Assembly (NCBI RefSeq): GCF_004339085.1
Contig: NZ_SMFX01000001.1
Location: forward strand, 567,580 to 631,579
Direction: 5' to 3'
From: Thiogranum longum
GTDB lineage: Bacteria > Pseudomonadota > Gammaproteobacteria > DSM-19610
Length of the DNA: 64,000 bases
Each line of letters begins with the position of its first letter. Position 1 is the stretch's first letter. The translations under genes and the position numbers were made by a program. The notes below the pieces were generated by a model, which did no database searches, was not told the DNA's origin, and saw only the letters and a list, made by a program, of their open reading frames with translations. Below are positions 1-10,933 of the stretch, in pieces.

Positions 1-1
1 G

Positions 2-734
<733 letters not shown>

Positions 735-752
735 GGGAAACTCTGACTACTT

Positions 753-893
753 CGTCATTGCGAGGATGCCTTGATCTGAAGGGTAAGGTACCCGTAATGA
801 AGCCCGTAGGGCTTCTATGGGCCGAAGTGGCGCGGCAATCTGTAACAGACTGATTCCATTGTATGAGATTGCCACGCTTCGCTCGCAATGACG
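753..893. repeat. Dispersed inverted-repeat element, copy 1
   Basis: The element begins with CGTCATTGCGAG and ends with its reverse complement CTCGCAATGACG. Its inside (781-821) contains a 41-bp core that recurs in inverted orientation with two mismatches at about 3597-3637. It lies in the gap between the convergent P-II and bamD genes and could fold into a long hairpin that helps end transcription. Short palindromic elements with such ends are common in proteobacterial intergenic DNA; mobility is an inference. Confidence 0.75.
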
Positions 894-936
894 TGAATTA
901 TGAATCAAGTCAGAGGCTCTCTAAAACTTTCCCGGT

Positions 937-1695
937 TTACGGTGCAGCTTTCCCCGACACGGGGATCGCGGGCAAATTCCGGTCCAGCACACGCTGCGCG
1001 TCCTTGGCCAGATCGGTCATGCCCATCCGGGTGTAGGCCACGACCAGTACCTGCAATGCCTCACGGGCCGCCGGTGTGCGCTGGTAGTTCTCGATTACAT
1101 AACGTGCCCGGTTGGCAGCTGCAACCCAGGCTTCACGGCGCATGTAATAGCGGGCGACATTGATTTCATATTGTGCCAGCTGATTATGCAGGAAGATAAG
1201 CCGTTTTTTGCTGTCTTCCGCGTAGTGGCTGTCGGGAAATTTCTGTACCAGGGTTGTGAAATCGCTGAATGCATCGCGCAGGGCGCGTGTATCACGTTCT
1301 GACGGGTCGCGATTTGCCAGGCGATCGACAAGGCTCATGCCGCGGGTATAGTTGGCCAATCCCTTAAGGTAATAGGCGTAATCCAGGTGTTTGTTACCCG
1401 GGTTGTTGCGAATGAAGCGGTCCGCCGCGGCAATGGCTGAATCCGGCTCATCATATTTGTAGTAGGCATAGGCAATTTCCAGCTGTGCCTGCTGGGCATA
1501 TTTTCCGAACGGGTAACGGGCTTCCAGCTTCTCGAAGGTGTTGATGGCGGTTTCAAAATCCGACGAGGCGAGCGCATCCTTGGCGCGTTTATACAGTTCA
1601 TTGGCCGAGAGATTTCCCAGCTCGTCTTCGGCGGTCGTTGCGCAGCCGAGGGTGAATAATGCCGCCAGAAGCGGTATAAGGCGTAACCAGTGCAT
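937..1695 (-). CDS. bamD: Outer membrane protein assembly factor BamD (lipoprotein)
   Basis: BamD is the essential lipoprotein of the BAM complex that inserts beta-barrels into the outer membrane. The 252-residue product has a lipoprotein signal with lipobox LFTLGC (Cys18) and then five TPR-like repeats, recognisable in 'LYKRAKDALASSDFETAI', 'ARYPFGKYAQQAQLEIAYAYYK' and 'FPDSHYAEDSKKR'. Length matches the family (about 245 residues). It is transcribed divergently from rluD, the usual bamD/rluD arrangement in gammaproteobacteria, with only 72 bp between the start codons. Confidence 0.95.
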   Translation of the reverse strand: MHWLRLIPLLAALFTLGCATTAEDELGNLSANELYKRAKDALASSDFETAINTFEKLEARYPFGKYAQQAQLEIAYAYYKYDEPDSAIAAADRFIRNNPGNKHLDYAYYLKGLANYTRGMSLVDRLANRDPSERDTRALRDAFSDFTTLVQKFPDSHYAEDSKKRLIFLHNQLAQYEINVARYYMRREAWVAAANRARYVIENYQRTPAAREALQVLVVAYTRMGMTDLAKDAQRVLDRNLPAIPVSGKAAP

Positions 1696-1767
1696 CTGCC
1701 ATTTTTCCGGTTTTGAAAATCGAACCTAATTGTAAGGCCGCGAGCCGGCTGTTGGCCACCTGATTCC

Positions 1768-2715
1768 ATGTCTGAAACGATTTATCTCAACGGAACTATT
1801 CCCGAACAGGCTGCCGGAAGGCGCCTCGACCAGGTATTGGCCGAGCTTTTTTCCCGGTATTCCCGCAGCCGTCTCCAGCAATGGACGAAGCAGGGGCATG
1901 TTTTACTGGACGGAAAACCGGCCACGGTCAGGCAGCGGGTGCTGGGTGGCGAGGCGGTTGAGGTTCGCGCGGAGTTGCAGGAAGAAGGGGCTGTCGAAGC
2001 GGAAAATATCGAACTTGATATTGTTTACCAGGATGAACAGGTGATGGTCATCAACAAACCGGCGGGTCTGGTTGTGCATCCGGCTGCCGGTAACCGGGCA
2101 GGTACCCTGCAAAATGCGTTGCTTTATCTTGACCCGGCGCTGGCAACCGTGCCGCGTGCCGGTATTGTGCATCGCCTCGACAAGGACACCAGTGGCCTGA
2201 TGGTGGTCGCACGCACGCTGGAGGCACACACCTCGCTGGTTGGGCAGTTGCAGGCGCGCAGTGTCGGTCGCGAGTATCTTGCCCTGGTACACACCGTGCT
2301 CACGGCCGGTGGTACGGTCGATGCTCCGATTGGCCGACACCCGAAGGATCGCCTGCGTATGGCAGTGGTTGAGTCGGGCAAGCCTGCGGTCAGTCATTAC
2401 CGGGTGCTCGAGCGTTTCACGGCACACACCTTGGTACAGGTGCGACTGGAGACCGGGCGGACCCACCAGATCCGTGTACACATGGCGCACATTCACTGCC
2501 CGCTGGTCGGTGACCCGGTGTATGGCGGCAGGCTGCGTATACCACGCGGCGCGTCGGAGCGCCTGCGCGAGGCCTTGCAGCATTTCAGGCGACAGGCCCT
2601 GCATGCCAGGCGGCTGGCATTCGTTCACCCGCAAAGCGGTGAAACGGTAAGCTGGGAAGTGGAGCCGCCGGAAGACTTTGCTGTCCTGCTCGATGTTGTG
2701 AGAGCGAAATCGTGA
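1768..2715 (+). CDS. rluD: 23S rRNA pseudouridine synthase RluD
   Basis: RluD isomerises uridines 1911, 1915 and 1917 in helix 69 of 23S rRNA. The 315-residue protein has an N-terminal S4 RNA-binding domain (about residues 16-75, 'RRLDQVLAELF') and the catalytic domain with the RluA-family motif HRLDKDTSG, whose aspartate (about residue 137) is the nucleophile. Later motifs 'GRTHQIRVHM' and 'GDPVYGG' are intact. It overlaps pgeF by 4 bp (ATGA), a standard pairing. Confidence 0.95.
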   Translation: MSETIYLNGTIPEQAAGRRLDQVLAELFSRYSRSRLQQWTKQGHVLLDGKPATVRQRVLGGEAVEVRAELQEEGAVEAENIELDIVYQDEQVMVINKPAGLVVHPAAGNRAGTLQNALLYLDPALATVPRAGIVHRLDKDTSGLMVVARTLEAHTSLVGQLQARSVGREYLALVHTVLTAGGTVDAPIGRHPKDRLRMAVVESGKPAVSHYRVLERFTAHTLVQVRLETGRTHQIRVHMAHIHCPLVGDPVYGGRLRIPRGASERLREALQHFRRQALHARRLAFVHPQSGETVSWEVEPPEDFAVLLDVVRAKS

Positions 2716-3476
2716 TCTACCCGGACTGGCCGGCCCCTGAAAATGTGCAGGCATTGACAACTACGCGTAAGGGCGGCGTAAGCCGTGGTCCCTGGGCCAG
2801 CCTGAACCTGGCTGATCATGTGGGAGATGACCCGCTCGCTGTACAGGAAAACCGGCGCCACCTGCATCAGTCACAGCAATTGCCGGCCGAACCCCTGTGG
2901 CTGAAGCAGGTACAGGGTGATGATGTTGCAGAGGTGGCGTTGTATGCCTCCCAACCGGGCCGGGATAGCCGTGCCGTGCCACAGATTGAGCCTCCCAGAG
3001 CAGATGCCAGTATCGTACGCGGGTCAGGCCAGGTAAGCGCAGTCCTCACCGCAGACTGCCTGCCGGTATTGTTCTGCGAGCGTTCCGGGCGTTGCGCGGC
3101 TGCAGCGCATGCCGGATGGCGTGGCCTGGCGGCGGGCGTGCTCGAGCGGACTGTGCAGGTGATGGGGATTGATCCTGCAGAGCTGCTGGTCTGGCTGGGG
3201 CCTGCTATCGGTCCACAGGCATTCGAGGTCGGTGACGAGGTGCGTAGCGTTTTCGTTGCCCGGCACACGCAGTCTGCCGATGCATTCACCCTGTATTCCC
3301 CCGGCCACTGGCTGGCAGACCTGTATCATCTGGCGCGTATTCGCCTGGCAGGCGTCGGCGTATCGGCTGTCTATGGTGGTGACCGCTGTACGTTTACCGA
3401 GGACCGCGATTTCTACTCCTACCGCCGCGATGGTGTAACCGGTCGCATGGCCACATTGATCTGGTTAAGTTCCTGA
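2712..3476 (+). CDS. pgeF: Peptidoglycan editing factor PgeF (YfiH/laccase-domain family)
   Basis: The 254-residue protein belongs to the YfiH/DUF152 family, purine nucleoside phosphorylase-like enzymes that in E. coli prevent misincorporation in peptidoglycan precursors. Family motifs are present: 'TTRKGGVS' near the N terminus, 'LTADCLPVLF', 'AAHAGWRGLAAGVLE' and 'GPAIGPQAFEVG'; their His and Cys residues form the metal site. Its ATG overlaps the rluD stop by 4 bp, implying translational coupling. A dispersed repeat follows, so pgeF is probably the end of this unit. Confidence 0.93.
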   Translation: MIYPDWPAPENVQALTTTRKGGVSRGPWASLNLADHVGDDPLAVQENRRHLHQSQQLPAEPLWLKQVQGDDVAEVALYASQPGRDSRAVPQIEPPRADASIVRGSGQVSAVLTADCLPVLFCERSGRCAAAAHAGWRGLAAGVLERTVQVMGIDPAELLVWLGPAIGPQAFEVGDEVRSVFVARHTQSADAFTLYSPGHWLADLYHLARIRLAGVGVSAVYGGDRCTFTEDRDFYSYRRDGVTGRMATLIWLSS

Positions 3477-3520
3477 GCAGTGCAGCCCATTGTCGCGAAG
3501 CGGACGATGTTCGTGTGTCC

Positions 3521-3661
3521 CGTCATTGCGAGGCGCGCAGCGCCGTGGCAATCTCTCCTGCCTGGTGCCGGACGAATGGAGATTGCTTCGCTTTGCCCAT
3601 AGAATCCCTCCGGGCTTCATTACGGGTACCTTACCCTTGCGGGTCAAGGCATCGCATTGAC
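3521..3661. repeat. Dispersed inverted-repeat element, copy 2 (opposite orientation)
   Basis: This is the reverse-orientation partner of the element at 753-893. It starts CGTCATTGCGAG, carries the shared core at 3597-3637 (two mismatches in 41 bp) and ends in a shortened 'aaggcatcgcattgac', where a few bases of the terminal repeat have been lost. It fills the gap between pgeF and the ZIP transporter gene. Confidence 0.75.
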
Positions 3662-3707
3662 AAATCAAGACAATGGAAAAAACAGATACTCCTGGATGGA
3701 TAAATAA

Positions 3708-4496
3708 ATGACCTTGTTGCAATGGATACTGGTATTCACCCTGCTGGGCGGTGTTCTCAGCGTGCTGGCGGCAGGGCTGTTCCTGCTGTTACCGGAAAAA
3801 ACACGCAGCCGCCTGTTGCCGCACGCGGTCAGTTTCGCTATCGGCGCTTTGCTGGGCGCGGCCCTGCTTGGACTATTGCCGCATGCGCTGGAAGGTGTGC
3901 AGGATGGGAATTACCACGGTATTACGGCGACCGTGCTGTTCGGGCTGTTCGGTTTCTTTGTGCTGGAAAAACTGGTGCTATGGCGTCACTGTCATCATGA
4001 AGATTGCGAAATCCATCTTCCGGATCTGCACGATCATGACGTGCATCATGCGGCAGCCGGTACGCTGATCCTGATTGGTGACGGTCTGCATAATTTCATC
4101 GACGGCATCCTGATCGGTGCGGCATTTCTGACTGACATACACCTGGGTGTGGTCACGGCGCTGGCTGTGGCAGCCCACGAGATTCCACAGGAAGTCGGCG
4201 ACTTTGCCATATTGCTGCACAGTGGTTTCAGTACTTCGCGTGCTTTCCTGTTCAATATGCTGTCAAGCCTGACGACTATCGTCGGCGGTGTTCTGGCCTA
4301 TTACAGCCTGAGTACGTTGCAGCCTTTGCTTCCGTATGTGCTGGCGGTTGCAGCGTCGAGTTTTATCTATGTGGCCGTTGCCGATCTGATCCCTGGCCTG
4401 CACAAGCGCGCCGAGTTCAGTGCCACGATCAAGCAGATGCTTTTGATTGGCTCAGGTGTCGGGTTGATTTACCTGGCGCATTCAACGTTACACTAG
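3708..4496 (+). CDS. ZIP family divalent metal transporter
   Basis: The 262-residue integral membrane protein has about eight hydrophobic segments. Between TM3 and TM4 lies a histidine/acid-rich cytoplasmic loop ('HHEDCEIHLPDLHDHDVHHA'), a ZIP hallmark thought to bind Zn2+. The TM4 motif 'GDGLHNFIDGILIGAAF' and TM5 motif 'AAHEIPQEVGDFA' supply the binuclear metal-site residues. The role is import of zinc, possibly iron or manganese, into the cytoplasm; the metal cannot be read from sequence. It stands alone after a repeat element. Confidence 0.9.
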   Translation: MTLLQWILVFTLLGGVLSVLAAGLFLLLPEKTRSRLLPHAVSFAIGALLGAALLGLLPHALEGVQDGNYHGITATVLFGLFGFFVLEKLVLWRHCHHEDCEIHLPDLHDHDVHHAAAGTLILIGDGLHNFIDGILIGAAFLTDIHLGVVTALAVAAHEIPQEVGDFAILLHSGFSTSRAFLFNMLSSLTTIVGGVLAYYSLSTLQPLLPYVLAVAASSFIYVAVADLIPGLHKRAEFSATIKQMLLIGSGVGLIYLAHSTLH

Positions 4497-4535
4497 GGAG
4501 CTTCTGACTCCAGGTTACAGGAAAGGGCGATACTG

Positions 4536-5057
4536 ATGGCAAGTTGGTACATGTTGACGTTGGTGGGCAAGGACCAGCCGGGTATTGTGGCGAAGGTGAC
4601 GTCTGCGCTGTTCGAGGCTGGGTGCAACCTGGGCGAGACTTCGATGATCCGCCTCGGTGAGAACTTTACCGTGATGATGCTGGTGCAAAGCGATGCAGGT
4701 GAAGCACAGCTGCGCAAGGCGCTTGAACCCGTCCTGAAGGATCTTTCCCTGGTATTGCACGTTGACCCGGTTCAGGCCGGCCTGAGCCAGCGTCCGGTGC
4801 CGGACGTGCGTATCCTGGTGCACGGTGCGGATCGTACCGGGATTGTTTCCCGGGTCACTTCACGGGCGGCGGATGCGGGACTGAATATTCTCGACCTGGA
4901 GTCGGTTGTTGGCGGTAGTGAAACCGACCCGATTTATATTCTGCAAATCGAAGGCGTGGCAGCACAGGGTGTTGAGGCAATAAAAGATGCCCTGGCGCCG
5001 TTGCAGGCCGAGGGTGTCAAGGTTGATGTCCAGCCTGTTGAAACCCTGATCGGCTGA
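4536..5057 (+). CDS. gcvR: Glycine cleavage system transcriptional repressor GcvR-like, tandem ACT domains
   Basis: The 173-residue protein consists of two ACT domains, the first from 'YMLTLVGKDQPGIVAKVTSALFEAGCN' and the second from 'VRILVHGADRTGIVSRVTSRAADAGLN'. This is the architecture of GcvR, which binds GcvA and represses the glycine cleavage operon in enterics. No gcv gene is visible, so the target here is unknown and a general amino-acid-sensing role is possible. It is followed after 3 bp by def and is probably co-transcribed with it. Confidence 0.82.
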   Translation: MASWYMLTLVGKDQPGIVAKVTSALFEAGCNLGETSMIRLGENFTVMMLVQSDAGEAQLRKALEPVLKDLSLVLHVDPVQAGLSQRPVPDVRILVHGADRTGIVSRVTSRAADAGLNILDLESVVGGSETDPIYILQIEGVAAQGVEAIKDALAPLQAEGVKVDVQPVETLIG

Positions 5058-5060
5058 CTT

Positions 5061-5561
5061 ATGTCTGTTCTCGATATCCTGATCTACCCCGATGAACGCC
5101 TGCGCCAGCTTTCCGTGCCGGTAGGGCAATTCAACGGCGCTTTGCAGGAGAAAATCGATGCGCTGGAAGAAACCCGGCTTGCCGGTCCGGGCGCGGTGGG
5201 TATTGCGGCCCCGCAGACCGGCTGGTTCGAACGCGTGCTGATTGTCGATGTGTCCGGGCGCAAGAAAACCGCCAGTCACGGCCACCTGGTCCTGGTAAAC
5301 CCGGAAATTACCGAGTGGGAAGGGCATGTCATGGGACGCGAGGGCTGCCTGTCCGTGCCTGAATACACCGGTAATGTGCTGCGGGCGGAAAAAATCCACC
5401 TGGACGCGCTCGATCGCGATGGAAATCCGCTATCCTTTGATATGGAGGGCTTCGAGGCGCGTGCCATACAGCATGAGCTGGATCATCTTGATGGTCTGCT
5501 GTTCCTCGATCGGCTGGTTAGTCGCCGCCAGGATCTGTTCCAGCGCAAAAACTACAAGTAA
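5061..5561 (+). CDS. def: Peptide deformylase
   Basis: The enzyme removes the N-formyl group from nascent polypeptides. All three family motifs are seen in the 166-residue product: motif 1 'GAVGIAAPQTG', motif 2 'EGCLSVP' (metal Cys) and motif 3 'QHELDHLDG' (HExxH metal site). It is not beside fmt, so it may be a second deformylase of the genome; that cannot be checked here. The next gene, clpB, has its own heat-shock promoter. Confidence 0.95.
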   Translation: MSVLDILIYPDERLRQLSVPVGQFNGALQEKIDALEETRLAGPGAVGIAAPQTGWFERVLIVDVSGRKKTASHGHLVLVNPEITEWEGHVMGREGCLSVPEYTGNVLRAEKIHLDALDRDGNPLSFDMEGFEARAIQHELDHLDGLLFLDRLVSRRQDLFQRKNYK

Positions 5562-5584
5562 CAGCGTCTGGCGGTCATTTGCTG

Positions 5585-5613
5585 CTTGAAATCCGGTTTC
5601 CGGCCCCCCATAT
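5585..5613 (+). promoter_or_regulatory. Sigma-32 (RpoH) heat-shock promoter of clpB
   Basis: A perfect -35 box CTTGAAA (5585-5591) and a -10 box CCCCATAT (5606-5613) are separated by 14 bp. This matches the RpoH consensus CTTGAAA-N13-15-CCCCATNT. The clpB start lies 40 bp downstream, after the SD-like AACGGGAG. It indicates heat-inducible transcription of clpB. Confidence 0.9.
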
Positions 5614-5652
5614 GCTGTCCCATCAAAGAATTTCAACGGGAGAACCCAAATC

Positions 5653-8250
<2,598 letters not shown>

Positions 8251-8272
8251 TAAAGGCTGCCCCCGTTGAAAC

Positions 8273-8310
8273 AACCCTGTCCGGTTTTTCGGGCAGGGTT
8301 TTCTTTTTTT
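8273..8310 (+). terminator. Rho-independent terminator of clpB
   Basis: A hairpin with arms AACCCTG / CAGGGTT plus internal CC/GG pairs is followed by a T-rich run (TTTTCTTTTTTT). It lies 23 bp after the clpB stop. Confidence 0.88.
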
Positions 8311-8390
8311 GGGCGTTAAATAATTGAAATTCAGTAGGTTGCAGGGGGTCTGTAACATCATCCTGGCGCTTTCATGGTGCATATTCCCGC

Positions 8391-8419
8391 TTGAAGGTAG
8401 ACCTGCTAATCCGTAGTAT
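8391..8419 (+). promoter_or_regulatory. Possible sigma-70 promoter of the small barrel gene
   Basis: TTGAAG and TAGTAT are spaced by 17 bp, each matching four of six consensus bases. They lie 53 bp before the start codon at 8472, which has a strong GGAGGAGG Shine-Dalgarno sequence. Without transcript data this is only a candidate. Confidence 0.4.
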
Positions 8420-8471
8420 GGCCCCGTATTTGGCGCACGCCAGAACATAAAAATAGCATGGAGGAGGAAAC

Positions 8472-9053
8472 ATGAAACTACAGAAAACCCTGGCGACTGT
8501 GCTTGCCGGCTCACTGGTGCTGGCTTTGTCACCGGCCGTTATGGCGGCAAAAGGCTTCAGTTACAGCTATGCCGATGTGGGTTACCAGCGAATTGATGGT
8601 GATGGCGTCGATTTTGATAACGGGGTGGTCGATGCCTCATTTGGCATATTCGACATGTTTGCCTTGCGCGCAGGTTTTCGGCGTGGCAATACGAGCGATA
8701 TACCTGGCGACAATCTGGATCTGACCGAGTTTCGTGTCGGCGGTCGGGGACACTATAAGCTGATGGACAAGCTGGATATATTCGCCGATGTGCTGGGATT
8801 TAATGCCAAATTTAACAGTAACCAGAGTACGTTCAATGATGCCGGCGCTATTTACGAAGCCGGTGTACGGTTCCAGGTAGTAAAAAAGCTGGAAGTCAAC
8901 ACCAGCTACAAGTACCTGTCCGGTGATATCGATGACGACTTTGGCACCGTCGGAGCCGTGTTCAAGATTAGCAAGGCATTTTCAGCAACAGCAAATGCTA
9001 CCTTTGGCAGTGAAATCGATGAGTATTTTGCAGGACTGCGTCTGAACTTCTGA
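8472..9053 (+). CDS. Small outer-membrane beta-barrel protein, function unknown
   Basis: The 193-residue product has a Sec signal peptide (MKLQKTLATVLAGSL...AVMA, cleavage about residue 25). The mature part alternates polar and hydrophobic residues in at least eight short strands, such as 'FSYSYADVGYQRI' and 'EVNTSYKYLSG', and ends in 'AGLRLNF' with the terminal aromatic residue used as a BAM signal. It resembles OmpA/OprF-like or lipid A-modifying small barrels in outline, but I do not recognise the family and assign no function. It is monocistronic, with a strong SD and its own terminator. Confidence 0.8.
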   Translation: MKLQKTLATVLAGSLVLALSPAVMAAKGFSYSYADVGYQRIDGDGVDFDNGVVDASFGIFDMFALRAGFRRGNTSDIPGDNLDLTEFRVGGRGHYKLMDKLDIFADVLGFNAKFNSNQSTFNDAGAIYEAGVRFQVVKKLEVNTSYKYLSGDIDDDFGTVGAVFKISKAFSATANATFGSEIDEYFAGLRLNF

Positions 9054-9074
9054 TTTTTTGTGATGCAACAACCC

Positions 9075-9106
9075 GACCTGTCGGCAGAAATGCCGGCAGG
9101 TTTTTT
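9075..9106. terminator. Rho-independent terminator between barrel gene and SDR gene
   Basis: Arms ACCTGTCGGCA / TGCCGGCAGGT with a GAAA loop are followed by TTTTTT. It ends the plus-strand barrel gene and touches the stop codon of the convergent SDR gene. Confidence 0.88.
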
Positions 9107-9980
9107 ATGTCCGGGGTTTCTGCCCCTGCTCGTTCCGTGAAACCTTCAGCAGCACTCTGTCCAGCCCCCGCGTTGTCAGGAAACGCTTGAGCGTTCCAAA
9201 CAGGTAGGTGGGGAAAGTGACGTAGTAGCGGCCTTTTGGGCGAGGCGATGAAAGTGCCTTGAGCAGTTTGTCTACTACGGCTTCAGGGGGGAGGGTAAAA
9301 GGAACGGCCGGACCTTTCTGTTCCAGGCGTCTTTCTGTCGCGAGGTAAGCTTCACGGTGTACGCTGTGCACGGTATCGATATTGCGCTGGTAAGCGGCAA
9401 AGGCATTTTCACGAAAACGACTGGTGATGGGGCCGGGTTCGATCAATACCGGGAAGATGTTACTACCGGCAAGTTCCAGGCGTAGCGTGTCATATAATCC
9501 CTCGAGGGCGTATTTGCTGGCGTTGTAGGCCCCCCTGTAAGCCAGTGACACGAACCCCAGCACCGAGCTGTTCTGGATAATGCGGCCTTCCCCCGCTTCG
9601 CGCATCCAGGGCAGGATGCGATTGGTCAGTTCCAGGGTGCCGAACACATTGGTTTCAAACTGGGCGCGCAGGACGTCTCGCGGCAGGTCCTCGACGGCCC
9701 CCGGTTGTCCGAATCCCGCATTGTTGAACAGCGCGTACAAGTGTCGCCCGGTTCTTGCCTCGACTTCGTCCACCGCTGCAGCAATCGAGGTTGTGTCGTC
9801 CAGGTCCAGTTGAATGCAATCCAGGCCCTCTTGTTGCAACCGCATGACATCATTCATGTTTCTTGCGCTAGCGATAACGCGATAGCCACACTTGTGGAGC
9901 GTGTGGGCAGCACAATAGCCAATACCACTGGAACAGCCTGTAATCAGTACCGACCGTTCCCGCGAGGATAGTTCAGTCAT
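9105..9980 (-). CDS. Short-chain dehydrogenase/reductase
   Basis: A 291-residue classical SDR with a Rossmann fold. The nucleotide-binding motif TGCSSGIG is at residues 14-21, 'NNAGFG' follows 'YALFNNAG', the catalytic Ser lies in 'NSSVLGF', and YNASK gives the catalytic Tyr/Lys. An Arg/Asn pair after beta-2 ('ASARNMND') suggests NADP preference. The C-terminal extension 'YYVTFPTYLFGTLKRFL' resembles SDRs acting on lipids or retinol-like substrates. The substrate is unknown. It is divergent from motA. Confidence 0.88.
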   Translation of the reverse strand: MTELSSRERSVLITGCSSGIGYCAAHTLHKCGYRVIASARNMNDVMRLQQEGLDCIQLDLDDTTSIAAAVDEVEARTGRHLYALFNNAGFGQPGAVEDLPRDVLRAQFETNVFGTLELTNRILPWMREAGEGRIIQNSSVLGFVSLAYRGAYNASKYALEGLYDTLRLELAGSNIFPVLIEPGPITSRFRENAFAAYQRNIDTVHSVHREAYLATERRLEQKGPAVPFTLPPEAVVDKLLKALSSPRPKGRYYVTFPTYLFGTLKRFLTTRGLDRVLLKVSRNEQGQKPRT

Positions 9981-10118
9981 GTCTAAGCCTTTCAGTTTAC
10001 AAACTATTCCTGATTGTGTGGGATTTCCGGGCTGACCGCCTGTCCATTCAAGAAACGCCCTGTTGCGGCGATATAGCGTATATGAATTTCTAGCCTATCG
10101 TTAATGGAGTAACAATTC

Positions 10119-10895
10119 ATGGATCTCGCCACTCTGATCGGCCTGCTTGGCGCTATCGGCATCATTGCTATGGCAATGGTGCTCGGCGGGAGTGTCCTAC
10201 TCTTTGTCAATGTTCCTTCGCTGCTGATTGTGGTGGTTGGCACGATGTTCGCCACACTGATCAAGTTCCCCATCGGGCATTTCTTCGGGGCATTCAAAAT
10301 CGCCATGAAGGCTTTTTTTGGCAAGACCGATAATCCGTCCCAGTTGATAGAAGAAGGTGTGGCACTGGCCAACATTGCGCGCAAGGAAGGCGTGCTGGGC
10401 CTGGAAGGCCAGGATATTCAGAACGAGTTTCTGAAACGTGGAATTCAGATGTGCGTCGATGGTCACGAACCCGAGTTTGTACGTTCCATGCTCAGCAAGG
10501 ATATCAACCTGACCATCGAACGCCATGAAAGAGGCCAGGCGATCTTCAAGGCTATGGGTGACGTGGCACCGGCCATGGGCATGATCGGCACGCTGATTGG
10601 TCTGGTACAGATGCTGTCAGCGATGGATGACCCCAAGTCTATTGGACCGGCCATGGCGGTAGCCTTGTTGACGACCTTGTATGGCGCAATTATCGCTACG
10701 GTTTTTGCTCTCCCCATTGCTGACAAGCTGGCCCTGCGTAGCCAGGACGAGCGGCTGAACAAGGCGCTGATCCTGGAAACAATCAGCTCGATCCAGGAAG
10801 GTCTCAACCCGCGCGTCATGGAAGAACTGCTCAAGACCTACCTTCCGGAGACCAAGCGTGAAAGTGTCGGCGAAGCCAGCGCCGATGCAGCCTGA
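10119..10895 (+). CDS. motA: Flagellar motor stator protein MotA/PomA
   Basis: The 258-residue protein has the four-helix MotA/PomA topology: two N-terminal TM helices, a large cytoplasmic loop with charged residues that contact the rotor ('ARKEGVLGLE', 'HERGQAIFKAMGDVAPAMGMIGTLIGLVQML'), and two C-terminal TM helices ('AMAVALLTTLYGAIIATVFALPIADKLALR'). The sequence is closer to the PomA/MotC type than to E. coli MotA, but the coupling ion (H+ or Na+) is not certain. motB follows after 38 bp. Confidence 0.93.
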   Translation: MDLATLIGLLGAIGIIAMAMVLGGSVLLFVNVPSLLIVVVGTMFATLIKFPIGHFFGAFKIAMKAFFGKTDNPSQLIEEGVALANIARKEGVLGLEGQDIQNEFLKRGIQMCVDGHEPEFVRSMLSKDINLTIERHERGQAIFKAMGDVAPAMGMIGTLIGLVQMLSAMDDPKSIGPAMAVALLTTLYGAIIATVFALPIADKLALRSQDERLNKALILETISSIQEGLNPRVMEELLKTYLPETKRESVGEASADAA

Positions 10896-10933
10896 CGGAA
10901 CCCGGGTTCCGGGATCAACAGGGACAGTTGAGA

